From assembly GCF_000718015.1 (NCBI RefSeq), contig NZ_JODY01000003.1, positions 248,001 through 312,000 of the forward strand: 64,000 bases of DNA, in the 5' to 3' direction. This DNA is from Streptomyces catenulae. GTDB lineage: Bacteria > Actinomycetota > Actinomycetes > Streptomycetales > Streptomycetaceae. Position 1 is the stretch's first letter. Each line of letters begins with the position of its first letter. Positions 50,692 through 59,380 of the stretch are shown here, one piece after another. A program made the translations under genes and the position numbers. Under the pieces are notes generated by a model that saw only the letters and a list, made by a program, of their open reading frames with translations, ran no database searches and was not told the origin of the DNA.

Positions 50692-51792
50692 TCAGGGGCT
50701 GAGGGCCAGGACGATGTACCCGACGAAGAGGGTGAGGTGGACGCCGCCCTGGAGCGGGGTGGCGCGGCCGGGGATGACGGTGAGGGTGCCCGCGGCAACC
50801 GTCAGCGCGAGCAGCACCATATGGGTCGGGCCGAGCCCCAGCTCCAGCGGGCCCGCCAGCCACACGGACGCGGCGGCGACCGCCGGGATGGTCAGGCCGA
50901 TGCTGGCCATCGCGGAGCCGAGGCCGAGGTTGAGGCTGGTCTGGATGCGGCCACGGCGGGCCGCGCGGACCGCCGCGATGGTCTCCGGCAACAGCACCAG
51001 CAGTGCGATCACCACCCCGACGACGGACGACGGCAACCCCGCCGCGGCCACCCCCGACTCGATCGCGGGCGACACCGCCTTCGCGAGCCCCACCACCGCG
51101 ATCAGGGCCAGCGCCAGATGCCCCAGGCTGATCAGCGCCGTGCGCTTCGACGGCGGTTCGGCGTGGTCGGAGTCGAGCACATCGCCCGCCTGGGTCACCG
51201 GGGCGAGGAAGTAGTCACGGTGGCGCACCGTCTGCGTCGTCACGAAGAGGCCGTACAGCACCAGGGAGGCGAGCGCGGCGAAGACCAGCTGCGGGGTGGA
51301 GAACTGCGCGCCGGTGCCGCTGGTGGTGAAGCTCGGCAGGACGAGGCTCAGCCCGGCCAGGGTCGAGACGGTGGCGAGCGCCGCGCCGGTGCCCTCCGGG
51401 TTGAAGATCGCGACCCGCCGCCGCAACGCGCCGACCAGCAGACAGAGTCCGACGATGCCGTTGCAGGTGATCATGACGGCGGCGAAGACGGTGTCCCGGG
51501 CCAGCGCGGCGCTCTTGTCGCCGCCGTCGGCCATCAGGGTGACGATCAGCGCCACCTCGATGATGGTCACCGCGACCGCGAGGACCAGCGAACCGAACGG
51601 CTCCCCGACCCGGTGCGCGATCACCTCCGCATGGTGCACGGCGGCCAGCACCGACCCCGCCAGGAAGAGCGTCACCAGACCGACCAGCGGACCCGGCAGG
51701 GACCGCCCCCAGACCAGGATCAGCAGGACGACGGCGAGTACGGGCACCGCCCGGGTCCAGTGCTGGGCGGTCGAACGGATCCGGGCGATCAT
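50692..51792 (-). CDS. Calcium/cation:proton antiporter (CaCA superfamily, ChaA-like)
   Basis: 366 residues from ATG 51792; longer starts exist but the extra 42 residues are Arg/Pro-rich and lack membrane character. About eleven membrane helices form two homologous halves. The alpha-repeat motifs are visible as LAVAVTIIEVALIVTLMADG in the first half and VVIALLVLLPETIAAVRAAR with LNLGLGSAMASIGLTIPAVA in the second, each with the conserved acidic residue. FNPEGTGAALATVSTLAGLS is also family-typical. It exports calcium or sodium in exchange for protons at the cell membrane. No Shine-Dalgarno is evident. Confidence 0.85.
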   Translation of the reverse strand: MIARIRSTAQHWTRAVPVLAVVLLILVWGRSLPGPLVGLVTLFLAGSVLAAVHHAEVIAHRVGEPFGSLVLAVAVTIIEVALIVTLMADGGDKSAALARDTVFAAVMITCNGIVGLCLLVGALRRRVAIFNPEGTGAALATVSTLAGLSLVLPSFTTSGTGAQFSTPQLVFAALASLVLYGLFVTTQTVRHRDYFLAPVTQAGDVLDSDHAEPPSKRTALISLGHLALALIAVVGLAKAVSPAIESGVAAAGLPSSVVGVVIALLVLLPETIAAVRAARRGRIQTSLNLGLGSAMASIGLTIPAVAAASVWLAGPLELGLGPTHMVLLALTVAAGTLTVIPGRATPLQGGVHLTLFVGYIVLALSP

Positions 51793-51955
51793 GTTGACGA
51801 GCTTGGCAGATCCCACCCGGACGCGCGCGCCGACGACCGCCCGCCGGGTGCCGGGCGCGCGCCTTGAGGGACCGTCGCGAACCGGGCGCGCGCCGCCCCT
51901 TCCAACGCCCGGACTCACACCGTTTCAGGCGCGGGGCCGGGCGCCCCGGACGGGC

Positions 51956-52699
51956 TCAGGCCGACGCGCGGTGGCCCCGCGGCTCGGCGGGCGCGGTCGC
52001 CGCGCGGGTCACATCCGCGACGACCTCCACCACGTCCGGCCCGTACGCCTGCGAATTGACCACCTTCAGCAGCAGACAGAACTGCCCGTCGGTGCCGTGC
52101 CTGCGGGCCAGCTGCGGATGGTTGCGGACCAGATGGCGGACCGCGGCGCGGTGGGTGACCGGCCGCTGCCCGGCCGCCAGGAAGACCGGACGGCCGCCCT
52201 CCCCGGCCGTCAGCCGGGCCAGCAGGACGTACTCCACGGCGCCGGGCTCCATGCGGTACGCGGTCGAGCCGATGGTGAACGTCCCCCGGTCGGCGCCGGT
52301 CGCGTCGCCCGGGTGCACCACGACGCCCGGCAGCAGCGAGGTGAGGTGCGCGGCGAGGCGGCGGTGGGCCGTCGGGTCGCCGACGCAGAACTCCGTACGG
52401 GCGCCGAAGCCCTGGAGTCCGGTGTCGTGCGGGGCGACCTCCGGGTGGGCGCGGCAGTTCTCGACCACCGCGGCGAGACCGAGCAGGGCCAGCGCGTCGT
52501 GGCGCGGGATGCTGCCGTGGGCCGAGGCGCTGTCCCGGTGGGTGACCAGGACGCACTCCGAGCCCTCCGGGAGGCCGAAGAAGCGCTGGGTGCGGTGGAG
52601 CGTCCGGCGGGCGCCCGCCGAGGAGGCGGCCCAACCGGCCGCCGCCCCGACGACGAGCGCACCGACGGCGACGATCAGGAGGAGCAGGGAGTCGTTCAT
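51956..52699 (-). CDS. Membrane-anchored conserved protein of unknown function
   Basis: 247 residues from ATG 52699. Residues 5-26 are one hydrophobic segment (LLLLIVAVGALVVGAAAGWA), followed by a soluble domain of about 215 residues without a signal peptidase site, so an N-terminal anchor is likely. The soluble part has HGSIPRHDALALLGLAAVVE and GTDGQFCLLLKVVNSQAYGP, but no catalytic motif I recognise. It is 163 bp upstream of the antiporter gene on the same strand and divergent from gamma-glutamyltransferase. I cannot assign a function. Confidence 0.65.
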   Translation of the reverse strand: MNDSLLLLIVAVGALVVGAAAGWAASSAGARRTLHRTQRFFGLPEGSECVLVTHRDSASAHGSIPRHDALALLGLAAVVENCRAHPEVAPHDTGLQGFGARTEFCVGDPTAHRRLAAHLTSLLPGVVVHPGDATGADRGTFTIGSTAYRMEPGAVEYVLLARLTAGEGGRPVFLAAGQRPVTHRAAVRHLVRNHPQLARRHGTDGQFCLLLKVVNSQAYGPDVVEVVADVTRAATAPAEPRGHRASA

Positions 52700-53059
52700 G
52701 GCGGGGGAGCGTAACCCCTGTCCGGGTGTGTGTTCGAGCGGGGCGGGCGGGATGGGGGCGCTCGTCCCGGTTCGTACGGCGTGGTTGGCCGGTATCCGAT
52801 GCCGCGGGGCGGCGCGGGCCGCACGCGCGTCTTCGACGTGCCGTCACCCGGCGTACGGCGATGGCGCGAAACCGCCGGGAACGGGGCACGGCGCGGCCGG
52901 ATCTCTCGCCCGGCAGGCGGTCACCATCCGGGGCATCACCGGCAGATGACGCATCGGCGGAACCGGCGGAGATCGCCTGGTGGACCCCTCTGTTACGACA
53001 CGAGTACCACGAGTAGGCTCCCGCCACCTGCGTTCCCTGCGCTTGGAGGAAGTCCACCC
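52700..53059. other. Divergent intergenic region
   Basis: 360 bp between the anchored protein and ggt. Open frames that cross it lack ribosome sites and coding bias. The right end holds the ggt promoter; nothing else stands out. Confidence 0.5.
52991..53019 (+). promoter_or_regulatory. Candidate promoter of ggt
   Basis: TGTTAC (52991-52996) and TAGGCT (53014-53019) are 17 bp apart, close to the vegetative sigma consensus. Transcription would begin about 35 bases before the ATG, leaving the GGAGGA site in the leader. Confidence 0.5.
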
Positions 53060-54880
53060 ATGTCCCGTGCCCGACGTCTCACCGTCCTGGGGGCCGTGGC
53101 CACCCTGGCCGGATCACTGGTGGCGGTTCCGGCCGTCGCCCAACCCGCCCCGGCGGGCTCCGGCGCCCCGCACCCCGCGCCCGTCCCGGCCAAGACCCCG
53201 GTCGCCGTCGGCTCCGGAGGCGCCGTCTCCAGCGTCGACCGGGACGCCTCGGCCGCCGGTATCGCGGTGCTGAAGAAGGGCGGCAACGCGGTCGACGCCG
53301 CCGTCGCCACCGCCGCCGCCCTCGGCGTCACCGAGCCGTACTCCGCCGGTGTCGGCGGTGGCGGCTACTTCGTCTACTACAACGCCAGGACCCACACCGT
53401 GCGCACCCTGGACGGCCGCGAGACCGCCCCGCGCACCGCCGGACCCGACCTCTTCCAGGAGAACGGCAAGGCCCTGCCGTTCGACGAGGTCGTCACCAGC
53501 GGCCTCAGCGTCGGCACCCCCGGCACGCCCGCCACCTGGGACACCGCGCTGCGCAAGTGGGGCAGCCGGTCGCTCGGCCAGGTGCTGCGGCCCGCCCGCG
53601 ACCTCGCGGCGCGCGGCTTCACCGTTGACGAAACGTTCCGCGACCAGACCGCCCAGAACGAGGCGCGGTTCCGGGACTTCCCCGCCACCGCCGACCTCTA
53701 CCTGCCCGGCGGCAAGCTGCCGGTCGTCGGCTCCACCATGAAGAACCCCGACCTCGCCCGCACCTACGACGAGTTGAGCCGCCGCGGTGTCGACGCGCTC
53801 TACCGCGGTGACCTGGGGCGCGACATCGTCAACACCGTCCGCAAGCCCCCGGTGCGCCCCGGCGCCGACCGCAAGGTCCGCTCCGGTGACCTCACCCCGC
53901 GCGATCTGGCGGACTACAAGGCGCTCGGCGAGGCCCCGACCCGCACCCGCTACCGCGGGCTCGACGTCTACGGCATGGGCCCCTCCTCCTCCGGCGGCAC
54001 CACCGTCGGCGAGGCGCTCAACATCCTGGAGCGCAGCGACGTCAAGCACCTGAGCGAGAAGCAGTACCTCCACCGCTACATCGAGGCCAGCCGGATCGCC
54101 TTCGCCGACCGGGGCCGCTGGGTCGGCGACCCGAAGTTCGAGAACGTGCCGGTCAAGGGCCTGACCTCGCAGCGGTTCGCCGATGCGCGCGGCTGCCTCA
54201 TCAAGGACGACAAGGTCCTCACCAGCCCCCTCGCCCCCGGTGACCCGCGCCACCCCGAGCCGTGCGGCAGCCACGGCAAGGCGTCCCCGACGACGTACGA
54301 GGGGGAGAACACCACCCACCTCACCGTCGCCGACAAGTGGGGCAACATCGTCGCCTACACCCTCACCATCGAGCAGACCGGCGGCAGCGGCATCGTCGTC
54401 CCCGGGCGCGGCTTCCTGCTCAACAACGAGCTGACCGACTTCTCGTTCACGCCGATCACCCCGGGCGTGCACGACCCGAACCTGCCCGGTCCCGGCAAGC
54501 GGCCGCGGTCGTCGATCTCGCCGACGATCGTGCTGCGGGACGGCAGGCCCGTGGTGGCGCTCGGCTCGCCCGGCGGCGCGACCATCATCACCACCGTGCT
54601 CCAGTCCCTCGTCAACCACCTCGACCGCGGGATGCCGCTGGTCGACGCCATCGCCGCGCCCCGCGCCAGCCAGCGCAACGCGGCGAGGACGGAGCTGGAG
54701 CCGGCGCTGTGGAACAGCCCGCTCCGCGGCGAACTGGAGGGCATAGGCCACCAGTTCACCAAGGTCGAGGAGATCGGCGCGGCGACCGGTGTGCAGCCGC
54801 TGCCCGACGGCCGCTGGCTCGCCGCGGCCGAGAAGGTCCGGCGCGGCGGCGGCTCGGCGATGGTCGTCCACCAGAAGTAG
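53060..54880 (+). CDS. ggt: Gamma-glutamyltransferase
   Basis: 606 residues from ATG 53060 with GGAGGA nine bases upstream. A Sec signal peptide covers about residues 1-28 (GAVATLAGSLVAVPAVAQ). The large subunit has GGNAVDAAVATAAALGVTEP and GVGGGGYFVYYNA. Autoprocessing should occur before Thr418 of ENTTHLTVADK, the new N-terminal nucleophile. The small subunit has GFLLNNELTDFSF, RPRSSISPTIVL and LGSPGGATIITT, all conserved substrate-binding parts. It hydrolyses or transfers the gamma-glutamyl group of glutathione-like compounds outside the cell. All key residues are present. Confidence 0.95.
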   Translation: MSRARRLTVLGAVATLAGSLVAVPAVAQPAPAGSGAPHPAPVPAKTPVAVGSGGAVSSVDRDASAAGIAVLKKGGNAVDAAVATAAALGVTEPYSAGVGGGGYFVYYNARTHTVRTLDGRETAPRTAGPDLFQENGKALPFDEVVTSGLSVGTPGTPATWDTALRKWGSRSLGQVLRPARDLAARGFTVDETFRDQTAQNEARFRDFPATADLYLPGGKLPVVGSTMKNPDLARTYDELSRRGVDALYRGDLGRDIVNTVRKPPVRPGADRKVRSGDLTPRDLADYKALGEAPTRTRYRGLDVYGMGPSSSGGTTVGEALNILERSDVKHLSEKQYLHRYIEASRIAFADRGRWVGDPKFENVPVKGLTSQRFADARGCLIKDDKVLTSPLAPGDPRHPEPCGSHGKASPTTYEGENTTHLTVADKWGNIVAYTLTIEQTGGSGIVVPGRGFLLNNELTDFSFTPITPGVHDPNLPGPGKRPRSSISPTIVLRDGRPVVALGSPGGATIITTVLQSLVNHLDRGMPLVDAIAAPRASQRNAARTELEPALWNSPLRGELEGIGHQFTKVEEIGAATGVQPLPDGRWLAAAEKVRRGGGSAMVVHQK

Positions 54881-54926
54881 CCGCCCCGCCGTCACCGGCC
54901 CGGGCCCCGCCGCCCGGACCGCCCAC

Positions 54927-54977
54927 GCCCGCCCGGCGACGACGCGCCCCGCCACGGTGCGTCGTTGCCGGGCGGGC
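54927..54977 (+). terminator. Long hairpin after ggt
   Basis: A 19-bp stem with a single mismatch (54927-54945 with 54959-54977, 13-base loop) lies 47 bp after the ggt stop and 60 bp before the amidase start. It separates the two transcription units. Confidence 0.65.
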
Positions 54978-55036
54978 GCGGGCCACATAGCCTCCCGGGG
55001 ACCGCCGGTCCGCCGCAGCCCCGGGAGGCGTACGCC

Positions 55037-56506
55037 GTGAGCATCGACGAGAGCCGCGAGAGCCGCGAGAGCCGTCCCGCACCGCCCGGCGCCGGGGGCC
55101 CGCCGGAAGGGCTCGCCGAGCAGGCCGCCGCGCTCGCCGACGGACAGGTCACCTCCGCCGCCCTCGTCCGCCGCTGTCTGGACCGCATCGCCGCCTCCGC
55201 GCCCACCGTCAACGCCTTCCGCCTGCTGCGGGCCGACGCCGCCGAGGCGGAGGCCGCGGACGCCGACCGCAGGCTGGCGGCCGGGGAACGGCTGCCGCTG
55301 CTCGGCGTACCGGTGGCGGTCAAGGACGACATGGACGTCGCGGGCGAGCCCACCGCGTTCGGCTGCGCCGGGGAGTTCCCCGCCAAGGCGGCCGACGCCG
55401 AGGTGGTGCGGCGGCTGCGGGCCGCCGGGGCGATCGTCGTCGGCAAGACCAACGCCTGCGAACTGGGCCAGTGGCCGTTCACCGAGGGCCCGGCCTTCGG
55501 GGACACCCGCAACCCCTGGCACCTCGACCACACCCCGGGCGGCTCCTCCGGCGGCAGCGCCGCCGCCGTCGCCGCGGGCCTGGTCCCCGCCGCACTCGGC
55601 ACCGACGGCGCGGGCTCGGTCCGTATCCCCGCCGCCTGGACCCATCTGGTCGGTGTCAAACCGCGCCGCGGCACCCTCTCCACCTGGCCGGACCCCGAGT
55701 CGTTCCAGGGCATCACCGGCATCGGCCCGCTGACCCGCACCGTCGAGGACGCGGCGCTGCTGCTGGACGCGGCGAGCGGCAGCCACCCCGGCGATCTGCA
55801 CCGGCCGCCGCCGCTCGCCGCCCGCGAGGCCGTCCGCCGCGACCCCGGACGGCTGCGCGTCGCCCTGTCCTGGAAGCCGCCGTTCACCGCCACCGCCACC
55901 CCGCTCCACCCGGACGTCCGGCGCGCGGTGACCGCGGTGGCCCGGACGCTCGCCGGGCTCGGCCACTCCGTCGAGGAGGCCGATCCGGACTACGGGCTGA
56001 TCGGCCTGGCGTTCGTGCCGCGCGCCACCGCCGGGGTGCGCGAGTGGGCGGCGCGGGTGCCCGATCCGGCGCTGCTGGACCGGCGCACCCGCGGCGCGGC
56101 CCGCATGGGGCGGCTGCTCGGCGGCGCGGCGCTGCGCCGGGCGCGCGCCGCCGAACCCCGCCAACGGCGCCGTATCGGCGCGCTGTTCGGCCGGTACGAC
56201 GTGCTGCTGACGCCGACCACCGCCACCCCGCCGCTGCGGATCGGCGCCCTCGCCGGGCTCGACGGGCGCCGTACCGATCAGGCCATGATCGCGGCCTGCC
56301 CGTACGCCTGGCCGTGGAACGTCCTGGGCTGGCCCGCGGTGAACGTCCCCGCCGGGTTCACCGCGGGCGGGCTGCCGCTCGGTGCGCAACTGCTCGGGCC
56401 CGGCGACGGGGACGCCCGGCTGCTGTCGCTGACCGCACAGCTCCAGGACGCTTTGCGCTGGCACGAGCGCCGCCCGGCCACGGAGGCGGCGGGCGGCGCG
56501 GCCTGA
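55037..56506 (+). CDS. Amidase (amidase-signature family)
   Basis: 489 residues from GTG 55037 with GGGAGG upstream. The Ser-cis-Ser-Lys triad is complete: K96 in VAVKDDMDV, S171 in PGGSSGGSAAA, and nucleophile S194 in GTDGAGSVRIPA, with spacing (75 and 23) like that of fatty acid amide hydrolase. It lacks a signal peptide, so it acts in the cytoplasm. It is not GatA: no gatC or gatB is near and the C-terminus differs. Substrate unknown. The first 25 residues contain an odd DESRESRESR repeat. Confidence 0.9.
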   Translation: MSIDESRESRESRPAPPGAGGPPEGLAEQAAALADGQVTSAALVRRCLDRIAASAPTVNAFRLLRADAAEAEAADADRRLAAGERLPLLGVPVAVKDDMDVAGEPTAFGCAGEFPAKAADAEVVRRLRAAGAIVVGKTNACELGQWPFTEGPAFGDTRNPWHLDHTPGGSSGGSAAAVAAGLVPAALGTDGAGSVRIPAAWTHLVGVKPRRGTLSTWPDPESFQGITGIGPLTRTVEDAALLLDAASGSHPGDLHRPPPLAAREAVRRDPGRLRVALSWKPPFTATATPLHPDVRRAVTAVARTLAGLGHSVEEADPDYGLIGLAFVPRATAGVREWAARVPDPALLDRRTRGAARMGRLLGGAALRRARAAEPRQRRRIGALFGRYDVLLTPTTATPPLRIGALAGLDGRRTDQAMIAACPYAWPWNVLGWPAVNVPAGFTAGGLPLGAQLLGPGDGDARLLSLTAQLQDALRWHERRPATEAAGGAA

Positions 56507-56689
56507 CGGTCACCCGCCGGACCCGGACGAGGGCGGAGGGGCCGCGGCCGGGGCGCCGCGAGGGCGCGCGGGACGGGGCTTAGGCCGTTGGGCCTCGTCC
56601 CGGGGTCCGCAGTGATCCTTCGCGGGCCCGATGCCGTGCCCGGCCGCGGCGGACACCCTGGTGGTGGATCTGCCGAGAAGGAGCACACG

Positions 56690-57211
56690 ATGTCGTACGT
56701 CGAGAACATGCAGTACCCGCAGCCCCGCTACCACGCCGCCGAGGGCGAGGTGAGCGCGTCCTTCCGTGCGGCCGACACCCCGCCGGAGGTCTCCTCGCCC
56801 GGCGGATCCACCAGCTACCTCGCCACGCAGGAGTCGACCGACGGTGCATTCGGTCTCTACAAAGGGGTGTTGGGGCCGCGGTCCGCCGGTGCGAAGACCC
56901 ACTTCCACCGGGCGATGTCGGAGTCCTTCTACATCCTCTCCGGCGCACTGGAGCTCTTCGACGGCGAGAAGTGGGTCACGGGCCGCGAGGGGGACTTCCT
57001 CCATGTGCCGGCGGGCGGGCTGCACGCCTTCAAGAACACCACCGACGACCCCGTGTCGATGCTGATGCTCTTCGCCCCGGGCGGACCGCGGGAGGAGTAC
57101 TTCGAGCGGGTCGCGGAGATGTCGCAGCGCGGCCCCGAGCAGCTCAAGGAGTTCCGTATCCGGCACGACAGCTACTTCACGGAGGACTTCGCGGCGCCGG
57201 GGGAGCGGTAG
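56690..57211 (+). CDS. Cupin-domain protein
   Basis: 173 residues from ATG 56690 with AAGGAG six bases upstream. A single small beta-barrel has both cupin motifs: KTHFHRAMSESFYILSGALE (two His and Glu as metal ligands) and GDFLHVPAGGLHAFKN (third His). Such single-domain cupins are often dioxygenases, isomerases or binding proteins; the substrate is not readable. It ends 34 bp from the opposing isochorismatase-like gene, with a short hairpin between. Confidence 0.88.
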   Translation: MSYVENMQYPQPRYHAAEGEVSASFRAADTPPEVSSPGGSTSYLATQESTDGAFGLYKGVLGPRSAGAKTHFHRAMSESFYILSGALELFDGEKWVTGREGDFLHVPAGGLHAFKNTTDDPVSMLMLFAPGGPREEYFERVAEMSQRGPEQLKEFRIRHDSYFTEDFAAPGER

Positions 57212-57219
57212 CTGTCCCC

Positions 57220-57244
57220 CCCCGGCGCCGGGCACCCGCCGGGG
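57220..57244. terminator. Short hairpin between convergent genes
   Basis: CCCCGGCG and CGCCGGGG form a perfect 8-bp stem with a 9-base loop in the gap between the cupin and isochorismatase-like genes. Confidence 0.45.
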
Positions 57245-57245
57245 C

Positions 57246-57797
57246 TCAGCCGAGCAGGGCGATGATCTCGTCCGTGGTGCCGGTCTCGCCGAGCCGCGGG
57301 AAGATCTTCTCGACGCTGTTGCGGTGCGCCGCCTCGTCCAGGTCGGTCACCGCGTCGGTGGCGACCGTGACGTGGTAGCCGTGCTCGTGCGCGGCGCGGG
57401 CGGTGGACTCCACACCGATGCTGGTGGCGATGCCGGTGAGCACCACCTGCGTCACGCCCCGGCGGCGCAGCTCCAGATCGAGGGCGGTGCCGTGGAAGGC
57501 GCCCCACTGCTGCTTGCTGACGAGGACGTCGCCGGGCTGCCGGTCCAGCTCGGGCACCAGCTCGGTCCAGTCGGCGGGCGGGGTGCCGCCGGGGCGGGCG
57601 GCCTCGGTGCGGCCCGGTGCGCCGCCGGTGACGTTCACCAGCACCACGGGCAGCTGCCGCGAGCGGAACGCGGCGGCCAGTCGGGCGGAGCGGGCGATGA
57701 TCTCGTCCGACGGGTGGACGGAGGGCAGTGCGGCGATGCCCTTCTGCAGGTCGATCACGACGAGGGCGGAGGTGGCGTCGAGCGTCGTCACGGACAT
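57246..57797 (-). CDS. Isochorismatase-family protein lacking the usual catalytic Cys
   Basis: 183 residues from ATG 57797. The fold is clear: SALVVIDLQKGIAALP (catalytic Asp), VLVSKQQWGAFHGTALDLEL (catalytic Lys), and VVLTGIATSIGVESTARAAH. In cysteine hydrolases of this family that last motif carries Cys where this protein has Gly (TSIGVES), so amidohydrolase chemistry by thiol attack is not expected; isochorismate-type hydrolases also lack the Cys. It is 80 bp downstream of the MarR gene on the same strand, suggesting a regulator-enzyme operon. Confidence 0.85.
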   Translation of the reverse strand: MSVTTLDATSALVVIDLQKGIAALPSVHPSDEIIARSARLAAAFRSRQLPVVLVNVTGGAPGRTEAARPGGTPPADWTELVPELDRQPGDVLVSKQQWGAFHGTALDLELRRRGVTQVVLTGIATSIGVESTARAAHEHGYHVTVATDAVTDLDEAAHRNSVEKIFPRLGETGTTDEIIALLG

Positions 57798-57877
57798 GGG
57801 ATCTCCAGGGAAGAGGGGTGCGGCGGCGTCAACGGACGGTCACCGCGGGGGAGTCAGGGGTTTCTACGGGGTCCGGC

Positions 57878-58318
57878 TCACGGTCCGGCCACCCGGCGCA
57901 GCAGCGCCGTCGCCTCGGCGAGGGTGCGGCGCTCCTCGGCGGTCAGCCGGTCGGCGAGCGCGTCGGTCAGCCAGTCCCGCTTGGCCCGCCGCGCCTCCCC
58001 GATCAGCCGACGGCCCTCGTCGGTGAGGGAGAGGACGACCTGCCGGCCGTCGGTCGGGTGCGGGCTGCGCGCCACGACGCCGTGCTCCTCCAGCGCCGCC
58101 AGCGTCAGCCGCATCGACTGCGGGCGGACCAGCTCCGCGCGGGCCAGCGCCGCGGTGGTCGCCGGGCCGTCCCGGTCGAGGCGGGCCAGGACCGCGCGCT
58201 GGGTCGGGGTCACCCCGCCGAGCGGCGCGGCGGCCCGCAGATGGCGCATCAGCAGGCCGACCGCCGCCGCGAGGTCGGAGGCGAGCGGTCCGGGCTCCGG
58301 GTTCTGCGCGTCGTCCAT
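57878..58318 (-). CDS. MarR-family transcriptional regulator
   Basis: 146 residues from ATG 58318; an upstream TTG would add twelve residues but begins inside the operator. The winged helix is typical: PTQRAVLARLDRDGPATTAA, LARAELVRPQSMRLTLAALE, and the wing SPHPTDGRQVVLSLTDEGR. A 28-bp near-perfect palindrome starts 19 bp upstream, so autorepression is likely. It precedes the isochorismatase-like gene and is divergent from the nitrilase-type amidase; the ligand may be a phenolic compound or a substrate of these enzymes, which is inference. Confidence 0.9.
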   Translation of the reverse strand: MDDAQNPEPGPLASDLAAAVGLLMRHLRAAAPLGGVTPTQRAVLARLDRDGPATTAALARAELVRPQSMRLTLAALEEHGVVARSPHPTDGRQVVLSLTDEGRRLIGEARRAKRDWLTDALADRLTAEERRTLAEATALLRRVAGP

Positions 58319-58336
58319 GCCGCCACCGTAGAAGTA

Positions 58337-58364
58337 CGACAGGGAAACTTGCAAGTTTTCCTGT
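58337..58364. promoter_or_regulatory. 28-bp palindromic MarR operator
   Basis: GACAGGGAAACTTG (58337-58350) meets CAAGTTTTCCTGTC (58351-58364) with no spacer; 13 of 14 positions pair. It is AT-rich for this genome and lies in the divergent region 19 bp before marR, where a MarR dimer would block its promoter. Confidence 0.75.
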
Positions 58365-58537
58365 CAATGTCCGTGGGGGTGGGGCGGTGTGGCCGCGTCC
58401 GTGGCGGGCGGGCGCCGCGACGCACCGGAGAGGGGCTTGCCCCGCCGCGCGGCGGGGCCTACGGTCGCCTCCACGCGCGCAGGGCCCGCCCGAGACCGCG
58501 TGGCCCGCAGCCTGACGCGCCGACAAAGGAGCTGTTC

Positions 58538-59380
58538 ATGGCCGATGTTGTGCGAGCCGCACTGGTCCAGGCGACCTGGACGGGCGACACCGAATCGATG
58601 ATCGCGAAGCATGAGGCCCACGCCCGTGAGGCGGCCGGGCAGGGCGCGAAGATCATCGGCTTCCAGGAGGTCTTCAACGCCCCGTACTTCTGCCAGGTGC
58701 AGGAGCCGGAGCACTACCGCTGGGCCGAGCCGGTCCCGGACGGCCCGACGATCACCCGGATGCGGGCCCTCGCCCGCGAGACCGGCATGGTCGTCGTCGC
58801 CCCGGTCTTCGAGGTCGAGCAGTCCGGCGTGTACTACAACACCGCGGCCGTCATCGACGCCGACGGCACCGTGCTCGGCATCTACCGCAAACACCACATC
58901 CCGCAGGTCAAGGGGTTCTGGGAGAAGTACTACTTCAAGCCGGGCAACGCCGGGTGGCCGGTCTTCGACACCGCCGTCGGCAAGGTCGGCGTCTACATCT
59001 GCTACGACCGCCACTTCCCCGAGGGCTGGCGTCAGCTCGGCCTCGGCGGCGCCCAGCTCGTCTACAACCCCTCCGCCACCTCCCGCGGCCTCTCCGCCTA
59101 CCTCTGGCAGCTGGAGCAGCCCGCCGCCGCGGTCGCCAACGAGTACTTCGTCGCCGCCATCAACCGCGTCGGCACCGAGGAGTACGGCGACAACGACTTC
59201 TACGGCAGCAGCTACTTCGTCGACCCCCGCGGTCAGTTCGTCGGCGACGTCGCCGACGACGGCAAGGAGGAACTGCTCGTCCGCGACCTCGACTTCGGGC
59301 TGATCGACGAGGTCCGCCAGCAGTGGGCGTTCTACCGCGACCGCCGCCCCGACGCGTACGAGGGACTGGTGCGCCCGTGA
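58538..59380 (+). CDS. Nitrilase-superfamily amidohydrolase, beta-ureidopropionase / N-carbamoyl amidase type
   Basis: 280 residues from ATG 58538 with AAAGGAG six bases upstream. The Glu-Lys-Cys triad is complete: E44 (GFQEVFNAPYF), K118 (YRKHHIP), C155 (YICYDRHFPEGWR). The sequence around FWEKYYFKPGN and NRVGTEEYGDNDFYGSSYF is that of N-carbamoylputrescine or beta-ureidopropionase enzymes, which release ammonia and CO2 from N-carbamoyl amines. Its stop overlaps the start of the aminotransferase gene (GTGA), so the two act in sequence, as in reductive pyrimidine breakdown. The dihydropyrimidinase that would supply the substrate is not in view. Confidence 0.9.
   Translation: MADVVRAALVQATWTGDTESMIAKHEAHAREAAGQGAKIIGFQEVFNAPYFCQVQEPEHYRWAEPVPDGPTITRMRALARETGMVVVAPVFEVEQSGVYYNTAAVIDADGTVLGIYRKHHIPQVKGFWEKYYFKPGNAGWPVFDTAVGKVGVYICYDRHFPEGWRQLGLGGAQLVYNPSATSRGLSAYLWQLEQPAAAVANEYFVAAINRVGTEEYGDNDFYGSSYFVDPRGQFVGDVADDGKEELLVRDLDFGLIDEVRQQWAFYRDRRPDAYEGLVRP

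Noticed and set aside
53114..56464. Leftward 1,116-codon frame opposite ggt and the amidase
   Set aside because: Antisense to two complete enzymes; Gly/Arg/Val-rich without domains.
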